Assembly (NCBI GenBank): GCA_903845465.1 | Contig: CAIMXQ010000148.1 | Location: forward strand, 1-20,914 | DNA from: an uncultured Actinomycetes bacterium | Lineage (GTDB): Bacteria; Actinomycetota; Actinomycetes; Nanopelagicales; Nanopelagicaceae | Reading direction: 5' to 3' | Length of the DNA: 20,914 bases | Shown here: piece by piece, positions 16,284-20,914 of the stretch | How the letters are laid out: every line of letters begins with the position of its first letter | Numbering within the stretch: position 1 is the first letter of the stretch | Made by a program: the position numbers and the translations under genes | The notes under the pieces: model-generated | Seen by the model: the letters and a program-made list of their open reading frames with translations, nothing else | Databases searched by the model: none | Told to the model about the DNA's origin: nothing

Positions 16284-16385
16284 CTATGGATGAAGGATTT
16301 TCTGAAGTAAGGCGATAAGACCGGTAATTAGGGCTGGGCTGCTGAGCACCTTGAGCAAAATTGCAAGAAATGCTGAAACTGTCAT
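16284..16385 (-). CDS. Putative 33-residue hydrophobic membrane peptide
   Basis: The 33-codon ORF begins MTVSAFLAILLKVLSSPALI and continues TGLIALLQKILHP before TAG. It would form one membrane-spanning or amphipathic helix with a Pro17-Gly22 kink. The start is supported by AAGGAG four bases before the ATG, one of the better ribosome-binding sites in the window, with an AT-rich TATATA just upstream. A longer in-frame ATG at 16469 exists but has weaker support. The pattern loosely resembles Fst/Ldr-type short toxins (MT-x2-x-F start, mid-helix Pro then Gly), but the charged tail is missing. It could equally be a leader peptide for fba or a chance ORF. Confidence 0.4.
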   Translation of the reverse strand: MTVSAFLAILLKVLSSPALITGLIALLQKILHP

Positions 16386-16486
16386 TTTTCTCCTTTTATA
16401 TATCAATCTTTTGCGAAGGTGCGCATTATTGGCAGATTGTGAATTGCAGATATGAGCATTTGCACTCATCTGTTGATAACTAAACC

Positions 16487-16515
16487 TTTAAAAAGCAGCT
16501 CTTGAGCGGTAACCT
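16487..16515 (+). promoter_or_regulatory. Predicted leaderless promoter of acs
   Basis: TTTAAA (16487-16492) and TAACCT (16510-16515) are separated by 17 bases. TAACCT fits the TANNNT -10 consensus. The ATG at 16523 begins 7 bases after it, the spacing expected when the transcript starts at the A of the start codon. There is no ribosome-binding site before that ATG, which fits leaderless translation, common in Actinobacteria. Confidence 0.5.
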
Positions 16516-16522
16516 CAACGAC

Positions 16523-18481
16523 ATGGCATCAGATTCCATTGAAAATCTCTCGACAGAAGACCGCTCTTTCTTACCCACTGCAGAATTTGCCGCGCAATCA
16601 AATGCAAAAGTCGAACTTTATGCCGAAGCTGATAAGGATCGTCTTTCATTTTGGGAGAAGCAGGCGCAGGCACTTACATGGGAGAAGAAGTGGGATAAAA
16701 CTCTCGAATGGGAATCTCCCTATGCCAAATGGTTTGTCGGCGGAAAACTCAATGCAACAGTCTCGGCACTTGATCGCCACATTGCAGATGGCAATGGAAG
16801 CCGCACTGCATTTCACTTTGAAGGCGAACCGGGTGATACAAGGACTATTTCTTATGCAGATTTACTCGCCGATGTTTGTAAAGCATCGAATGCACTGACA
16901 TCTATTGGAATTAAATCTGGTGATCGCGTTGCGATTTATATGCCTCTCATTCCTGAGGCAGTTGTCGCAATGCTTGCGTGTGCACGAATCGGCGCAATCC
17001 ACTCAGTTGTCTTCGGTGGATTTTCTGCAGATGCTCTGCTCTCACGTATTCAAGATGCCGATGCAAAGTTGGTTATTACTTCAGATGGTGGTTTTAGAAA
17101 AGGTGCAGCGTTTGCTCTCAAGCCAGCAGTAGACGATGCGCTTAAAGGTCAGACTCATGTCGAGAAGGTAATCGTTGTAAAGCGCACCGGGCAAGAGACT
17201 GCATGGGTCGAAGGTCGCGATGTGTGGTGGCATGACCTTGTAGATCCACAACAACCAACCCATACACCTGAATTCTTCGATAGCGAGCACCCACTTTTTA
17301 TCTTGTATACATCGGGTACAACCGCAAAACCAAAGGGAATTTTTCATACAACAGGTGGTTATCTAACACAGGTCGCATACACACATAAGGTTGTCTTTGA
17401 CATCAAACCAACTAAAGATGTCTATTGGTGCACCGCCGATATCGGTTGGATTACCGGCCACTCGTACACGGTTTATGGACCACTAATTAATGGGGCAACT
17501 CAAGTTATTTACGAAGGCACACCTGATACTCCACACAAGGGCCGCATCTTCGAAATCATCGAAAAGTATGGCGTCACTATTTTGTACACCGCACCAACTC
17601 TGATTCGTACTTGGATGAAATGGGGAGATGAATTTCCAAATAAATTCAATCTTGCATCACTTCGCTTACTCGGTTCGGTTGGCGAACCAATAAATCCAGA
17701 AGCATGGATGTGGTACCGCGAAGTTATCGGCGGCGGCAATTGCCCCATCGTTGATACATGGTGGCAGACTGAAACTGGCGCAATCATGATTTCCCCGCTG
17801 CCGGGAGTTACTGCAACGAAGCCAGGATCTGCAATGAAGGCGCTTCCTGGAATTAGCGCCAAGGTTGTTGACGATAAAGGCGCACCAGTACCTAACGGAC
17901 ATGGTGGTTTCTTGATTCTTGATCAACCATGGCCATCAATGTTGCGTGGCGTATGGGGCGAAGATGAGCGCTTTAAAGAAACGTATTGGTCTCGCTTTCC
18001 CGGAATTTACTTCGCAGGAGATGGTGCAAAGCTCGACAATGACGGTGCTATCTGGCTTATGGGTCGCGTCGATGATGTCATGAATATTTCCGGTCACCGC
18101 ATCTCAACAACGGAGGTTGAATCTGCACTCGTTGCACATGAGGCGGTTGCTGAAGCAGCCGTCGTGGGTGCTGCAGATCCATTAACTGGCCAAGGAATTG
18201 TTGCCTTTGTGATTTTACGAAGTGGTATCGAGCATGCGGACGGTGAAGCGCTCGTTAAGGAACTCCGTGATCACGTTGCAAAAGAGATTGGTGCCATCGC
18301 AAAGCCGCGCCAGATAATGGTCGTGAACGAACTTCCTAAGACTCGAAGTGGAAAGATTATGCGTCGCTTGCTTAAGGATGTTGCTGAAAATCGCGCTGTG
18401 GGAGATGCGACCACACTTGCTGATCCCAATGTGATGGCGTTGATTTCAGAAGGTTTGAAATCCTCTAAAGACGAGGACTAG
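16523..18481 (+). CDS. acs: Acetyl-CoA synthetase (AMP-forming)
   Basis: Acs activates acetate with ATP and CoA through acetyl-AMP, letting the cell use acetate. The protein is 652 aa from the chosen ATG. Features are an N-terminal ACAS domain with EFAAQSNAKVELY and KWFVGGKLNA, the phosphate loop YTSGTTAKPKGI (usual G at the sixth TSGTTG position is A), WWQTETGAIMISPLPG, the hinge/ATP region YFAGDGAKLDNDGAIWLMGR, VDDVMNISGHR, and the C-terminal RSGKIMRRLLKD, whose Lys is the site of regulatory acetylation in the family. An in-frame TTG at 16502 would add 7 residues. I prefer the ATG because the family N-terminus aligns from there and a leaderless -10 lies 7 bases upstream. Its 3' end overlaps the convergent cvpA gene by 17 bases. 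Confidence 0.96.
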   Translation: MASDSIENLSTEDRSFLPTAEFAAQSNAKVELYAEADKDRLSFWEKQAQALTWEKKWDKTLEWESPYAKWFVGGKLNATVSALDRHIADGNGSRTAFHFEGEPGDTRTISYADLLADVCKASNALTSIGIKSGDRVAIYMPLIPEAVVAMLACARIGAIHSVVFGGFSADALLSRIQDADAKLVITSDGGFRKGAAFALKPAVDDALKGQTHVEKVIVVKRTGQETAWVEGRDVWWHDLVDPQQPTHTPEFFDSEHPLFILYTSGTTAKPKGIFHTTGGYLTQVAYTHKVVFDIKPTKDVYWCTADIGWITGHSYTVYGPLINGATQVIYEGTPDTPHKGRIFEIIEKYGVTILYTAPTLIRTWMKWGDEFPNKFNLASLRLLGSVGEPINPEAWMWYREVIGGGNCPIVDTWWQTETGAIMISPLPGVTATKPGSAMKALPGISAKVVDDKGAPVPNGHGGFLILDQPWPSMLRGVWGEDERFKETYWSRFPGIYFAGDGAKLDNDGAIWLMGRVDDVMNISGHRISTTEVESALVAHEAVAEAAVVGAADPLTGQGIVAFVILRSGIEHADGEALVKELRDHVAKEIGAIAKPRQIMVVNELPKTRSGKIMRRLLKDVAENRAVGDATTLADPNVMALISEGLKSSKDED

Positions 18482-18935
18482 CAAGGACTTTTTCTACACG
18501 TACTCGTATATCGGTTATTAACGCCGGTGCATGCTTATTAATCTGTAAGTAGACCTTGCTTTCAGATACAGCATTCTGACCTGACGCCCAAGGTGCCCAT
18601 AATAAAATTGTTCCAACGACATAAAAAAGAATTACATATTTACTTACCTCGAGTATCGCACCGAGAACAGAATCCACAAAACGTAGCGGTCCTCGTATCA
18701 GTGTAAATTTCAAAGCCTTTGCAATCTGTGTTCCCACCCATGCAGCGGCGTATGCGCCTACGATGATTGCTGCAATTAACCAACCGCTTTGATCGAATTT
18801 CACAACAAGATACATCGCAGCTACTCCACCGGCGAGGAAGAATGCAGTACGAAGAATCGTTGTTATTAAACCATTCTTATATCCGTTGAAGAGCGCCCCG
18901 AGCGCGACCAGACCAAATACCGCATCAAAAATCAT
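18465..18935 (-). CDS. CvpA-family membrane protein (MarP-like membrane domain only)
   Basis: This 156-residue protein has about four hydrophobic segments and the CvpA pattern: MIFDAVFGLVALGALFNGYK, then GLITTILRTAFFLAGGVAA and FVDSVLGAILEVSKYVILFY. In mycobacteria the gene downstream of nth and the thioredoxin-like gene encodes MarP, a CvpA-like membrane domain fused to a periplasmic serine protease involved in acid and oxidative stress. Here the protein stops after the membrane part, and acs follows immediately on the other strand, so the protease domain is absent. The ATG overlaps the tlpA stop in ATGA. Function is inferred from context. Confidence 0.85.
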   Translation of the reverse strand: MIFDAVFGLVALGALFNGYKNGLITTILRTAFFLAGGVAAMYLVVKFDQSGWLIAAIIVGAYAAAWVGTQIAKALKFTLIRGPLRFVDSVLGAILEVSKYVILFYVVGTILLWAPWASGQNAVSESKVYLQINKHAPALITDIRVRVEKVLASPRL

Positions 18936-19456
18936 TTAACCCCTAGATACTTAATAACATCGAGCTGAATCTCTTCTGGTGAATGAAAAGGTCCATATTT
19001 CTTATAGACAACTTTGCCAGATGTATTTATAAACCACGTTACAGGCACGCCCATTCCAAATTTTCCTCGAGTACTTCCATTAACGTCATAGAGGATTGGC
19101 CATGACATTCCATGAGTCGTAACAAATTTCCTTGCAACCGCAGGACTTTTTTCTTCAACGTCGACACCAATTACTTGTACTCGGTCACCGTATTGGGCCA
19201 GGAAATGAGCAAAGTGTGGAAGCTCTTGTTTGCATGGTTCACACCAAGATCCCCACACGTTTATCAGTGCAGGACCTGCAATCGAATCAACTGCGACCCC
19301 AGTTGTCCCATCAAGACAATCAAGTGCCTTTCCATTTCTGGCCATTACCTTTATTGACGTACAGCTGACGACTTCACCTTTGATGGGAATGGGTTGAGTA
19401 AGTGAGCAGCCAGTAAGCGTGATGAGAGAGAGTGCGAATATCAGGAGCTTCTTCAT
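18932..19456 (-). CDS. TlpA-like thioredoxin-fold lipoprotein
   Basis: This 174-residue predicted lipoprotein has signal peptide MKKLLIFALSLITLTGC, with lipobox LTGC and lipidated Cys17. The thioredoxin fold has active site WGSWCEPCKQE (Cys72, Cys75) and the cis-proline region GMGVPVTWFI, as in TlpA/ResA-type thiol-disulfide oxidoreductases acting outside the membrane. Two extra cysteines (Cys32, Cys47) precede the fold and might form a structural disulfide. It corresponds in position to the Rv3673c-type thioredoxin-like protein of mycobacteria. It overlaps nth and cvpA by 4 bases each, so the three are probably translated as one operon. Confidence 0.93.
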   Translation of the reverse strand: MKKLLIFALSLITLTGCSLTQPIPIKGEVVSCTSIKVMARNGKALDCLDGTTGVAVDSIAGPALINVWGSWCEPCKQELPHFAHFLAQYGDRVQVIGVDVEEKSPAVARKFVTTHGMSWPILYDVNGSTRGKFGMGVPVTWFINTSGKVVYKKYGPFHSPEEIQLDVIKYLGVK

Positions 19457-20151
19457 CGGAAGTCCTTATCGGTTTTGACCAAGAGTTTTGCTTTCTCTCT
19501 ATCCATCTCGCCGATTCCAACTGATGGGCATATCTTTGCAATAGGACATGCACCGCAGGCAGGTTTGCGTGAATGGCAGATGCGACGACCATGCCAAATC
19601 ATTCTTTGAGAAAGATTGGTCCATTCTTTCTGCGGAATCAAAGCGCCAACTTCATGTTCAACTTTGACGGGATCCATTGAGGTAGTCCATTCGAATCGAC
19701 GAGAAAGTCGTCCAAAATGTGTGTCGACTGTGATTCCTGGAATATCAAATGCATGACCTAAAACAACGTTGGCGGTTTTGCGACCAACTCCTGGAAGAGT
19801 GACGAGTTCTTCCAGAGAAGATGGAACTTCACCATCAAAGTCTTCAACTAATTTTCTACCAAGTCCTTTCAGATGTCTCGCCTTAGCGTGATAGAAACCA
19901 GCTGAGAATATATATTCCTCAATCTCAGCAAGCGGTGCCTTTGCATAATCTTTCGCCTTCTTATACTTCTTAAAGAGAGCTGGGGTAATAGTGTTAACTC
20001 TCTTATCTGTACATTGCGCTGAAAGCACTACAGCCACGATCAGCTCGAGGGGATTCTTAAAATCTAATTCACAGCGAATCTCAGGATAGGTCTTGGTCAA
20101 AATTCGATAGATAGCTCGGGCTTCCTTCCGAGTTTCGCTATCGACGGCCAT
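19453..20151 (-). CDS. nth: Endonuclease III (DNA glycosylase/AP lyase)
   Basis: Nth removes oxidised pyrimidines and cleaves the abasic site. The protein is 232 aa. The helix-hairpin-helix motif LPGVGRKTANVVL (119-131) contains catalytic Lys125, and VDTHFGR holds catalytic Asp143. The [4Fe-4S] cluster cysteines C192-x6-C199-x2-C202-x5-C208 are complete. The ATG lies only 17 bases from the divergent crp GTG and has no ribosome-binding site, consistent with a leaderless transcript. It is the first gene of nth-tlpA-cvpA. Confidence 0.98.
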   Translation of the reverse strand: MAVDSETRKEARAIYRILTKTYPEIRCELDFKNPLELIVAVVLSAQCTDKRVNTITPALFKKYKKAKDYAKAPLAEIEEYIFSAGFYHAKARHLKGLGRKLVEDFDGEVPSSLEELVTLPGVGRKTANVVLGHAFDIPGITVDTHFGRLSRRFEWTTSMDPVKVEHEVGALIPQKEWTNLSQRMIWHGRRICHSRKPACGACPIAKICPSVGIGEMDREKAKLLVKTDKDFR

Positions 20152-20156
20152 ACGAG

Positions 20157-20163
20157 TAAACTA
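20157..20163. promoter_or_regulatory. Shared symmetric -10 element (TAAACTA) for nth and crp
   Basis: Only 17 bases separate the start codons of nth and crp. TAAACT (20157-20162, +) and TAGTTT (20163-20158, -) both fit TANNNT and overlap in one heptamer TANNNTA. In each direction exactly six bases separate the hexamer from the start codon, which begins with a purine (GTG for crp, ATG for nth). This fits two leaderless transcripts firing from one bidirectional promoter. No strong -35 is visible on the crp side. Confidence 0.55.
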
Positions 20164-20168
20164 CCCAC

Positions 20169-20852
20169 GTGCCACAAGAAGATGAAGTCGTAAGACGCGC
20201 CCCACTCTTTACCGCCCTCGATGATGCGCAAGCCGCATCTCTTCGCGCCTCCATGGATTCAGTGAAGATCAGCAAGGGCGGAATCCTCTTTAAAGAAGGC
20301 GATGAAGGCGAACACGTCTATGTCATCGTCGATGGAAAGCTCAAACTCGGTACTTCCAGCGGCGATGGACGCGAAAACCTTCTCTCAATTCTCGGCCCCG
20401 GCGAAATGTTTGGCGAGCTATCTCTCTTCGATCCAGGCCCACGTACATCAACTGCAACAGCAGTCACCGATGCAAAGCTCTTATCTCTAAGCCACGAGAA
20501 GTTAATTCCGTGGCTTAAAGGAAATCCCGAAGTCTCACTTCACCTTCTTGCTCGTCTTGCACAGCGACTACGCCGCACCAATGAAGCAGTCGGCGATCTC
20601 GTCTTCTCGGATGTTCCAGGTCGCGTTGCAAAAGCACTCATTGATCTCGGTTCACGCTTTGGCAAGAAGACCGATGAGGGTCTCTATGTTCACCACGACC
20701 TCACACAAGAAGAGCTTGCTCAGTTAGTCGGCGCATCACGCGAGACAGTTAATAAAGCCCTCGCTGACTTTGCAGGTCGCGGCTGGCTTAAGCTCGATGG
20801 TCGCGCAGTATTGATTACAGATGTAGAGCGCCTAGAAAAAAGAGGTAAGTAA
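20169..20852 (+). CDS. crp: Crp/Fnr-family transcriptional regulator (GlxR/Rv3676-type)
   Basis: This 227-residue regulator has an N-terminal cyclic-nucleotide-binding beta-roll and a C-terminal winged helix-turn-helix. The nucleotide pocket is GEMFGELSLFDPGPRTSTAT (78-97), with Glu83 and Arg92-Thr93, as in cAMP-binding actinobacterial homologues. The dimer helix is RLAQRLRRTNEAVGDLVFSD. The recognition region LTQEELAQLVGASRETVNKA (178-197) is nearly identical to Rv3676 and GlxR, so the same TGTGA-N6-TCACA-type sites are expected. The GTG start is supported by a TAAACT -10 six bases upstream and by alignment of the EVVRRAPLF segment. Confidence 0.96.
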   Translation: MPQEDEVVRRAPLFTALDDAQAASLRASMDSVKISKGGILFKEGDEGEHVYVIVDGKLKLGTSSGDGRENLLSILGPGEMFGELSLFDPGPRTSTATAVTDAKLLSLSHEKLIPWLKGNPEVSLHLLARLAQRLRRTNEAVGDLVFSDVPGRVAKALIDLGSRFGKKTDEGLYVHHDLTQEELAQLVGASRETVNKALADFAGRGWLKLDGRAVLITDVERLEKRGK

Positions 20853-20872
20853 TTCTTACTTCGTAAGAATTA
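20850..20872. terminator. Hairpin between convergent genes, possible bidirectional terminator
   Basis: TAATTCTTAC (20850-20859) and GTAAGAATTA (20863-20872) form a perfect 10-bp stem with a 3-base loop. The first three bases are the crp TAA stop, and the last three are the stop of the opposing partial gene. The stem is AT-rich. A run of six T's follows on the minus strand after about eight bases (from the A-run at 20836-20841). Only a weak GATTTCT follows on the + strand. Termination is therefore more plausible for the minus-strand transcript. Confidence 0.4.
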
Positions 20873-20914
20873 TGCGATTTCTACTGTTAGCTCGACCTCT
20901 ACAGGTGAGTTAAG
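20870..20914 (-). CDS. C-terminal end of a gene cut by the window edge (possibly RidA family)
   Basis: The minus strand is open from the window edge to TAA at 20872-20870 and encodes LNSPVEVELTVEIA as a C-terminus. The alternating hydrophobic/acidic strand resembles the last strand of RidA/YjgF proteins. A RidA-family gene (Rv3678c) lies near crp in mycobacteria. Fourteen residues are too few for a firm assignment, so the family call is a guess from tail pattern and synteny. Confidence 0.35.
   Translation of the reverse strand, partial: LNSPVEVELTVEIA

Larger units (their letters stand above)
16138..16501. other. Divergent intergenic region between fba and acs
   Basis: This is the only gap of more than 300 bases. 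It contains a small AGGC/GCCT repeat at 16201-16212, a 9-bp inverted repeat at 16229-16264, a 33-codon hydrophobic ORF on the minus strand (16284-16385), and an ATGAG/CTCAT inverted repeat at 16452-16469 that could be an operator for acs or the small ORF. I could not place a convincing fba promoter. Confidence 0.6.

Noticed and set aside
16440..16456. Possible Crp site (TTGTGAATTGCAGATATG) upstream of acs
   Set aside because: Only the TGTGA half-site is present; the second half should resemble TCACA but reads GATAT.
16386..16469. Extension of the small hydrophobic ORF to an ATG at 16469 (61 residues)
   Set aside because: The added N-terminal part is polar, has no good ribosome-binding site and overlaps the likely acs control region. 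The internal ATG at 16385 has AAGGAG.
16471..16479. TGTTGATAA, one mismatch from a DnaA box
   Set aside because: It is a single isolated near-match with no cluster, no AT-rich unwinding region and no dnaA/dnaN nearby.
18458..18500. Possible terminator at the acs/cvpA junction (CCTC...GAGG)
   Set aside because: The stem is only 4 bp and no T-run follows in either direction.
1..20914. CRISPR arrays, insertion sequences, prophage, integrase next to tRNA-Phe
   Set aside because: No regularly spaced direct repeats, transposase or integrase motifs were seen. The tRNA 3' end is not duplicated anywhere I could find, so there is no sign of an integrated element.

Overview
The window looks like a stretch of chromosome from a small-genome, relatively low-GC actinobacterium. 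A freshwater Nanopelagicales (acI, Planktophila-like) lineage is my best guess. Three things support this. The gene content is actinobacterial: BldC, DUF3073, DUF5302, a PurS/PurQ/PurL split enzyme, and a GlxR/Rv3676-type Crp. Two neighbourhoods are actinobacterial synteny blocks: purF-purM-DUF3073-hypothetical-bldC, and crp / nth-thioredoxin-CvpA near acs. Base composition is visibly more AT-rich than in typical Actinobacteria and genes are packed with gaps of a few bases. Species assignment is inference.

Layout. Positions 1-212 hold an intrinsic terminator from a gene outside the window and a tRNA-Phe(GAA) on the + strand. Positions 213-16137 hold 17 consecutive minus-strand genes. In transcription order these are fba, purA, purD, purB, purC, purS, purQ, purL, a small SCP2-like gene, purF, purM, a multi-pass GT-C-like membrane protein, DUF3073 (58 aa), a 271-aa conserved hypothetical, bldC, a WecA/TagO-type phosphoglycosyl transferase and DUF5302. 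Most junctions overlap or are separated by fewer than 25 bases, so the pur genes very probably form one long operon. Positions 16138-16501 are the only sizeable intergenic region. It holds a 9-bp inverted repeat and a small hydrophobic peptide ORF with a strong ribosome-binding site. Acetyl-CoA synthetase then reads on the + strand (16523-18481), tail-to-tail with the minus-strand operon nth-tlpA-cvpA (20151-18465). A Crp-family regulator (20169-20852, +) diverges from nth. The last 45 bases appear to be the end of a convergent minus-strand gene.

How the genes work together. PurF, PurD, PurSQL, PurM, PurC and PurB catalyse six steps of de novo IMP synthesis, and PurA plus PurB make AMP from IMP. 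PurN, PurE/PurK and PurH are not in the window. Fba (glycolysis) and Acs (acetate activation) flank the divergent region. The lipid-linked-sugar transferase and the GT-C protein point to cell-envelope glycan work. Nth repairs oxidised bases; the TlpA-like lipoprotein and CvpA protein are probably envelope redox/stress functions.

Most of the window is ordinary housekeeping. I did not find an obvious new multi-gene system. The most interesting signals are small: a symmetric TAAACTA element that looks like a shared -10 for divergent leaderless nth and crp transcripts; a hairpin whose two ends are the stop codons of convergent genes; the 33-aa hydrophobic peptide ORF; a CvpA protein lacking the MarP protease domain; and a GT-C gene lying between purM and DUF3073.
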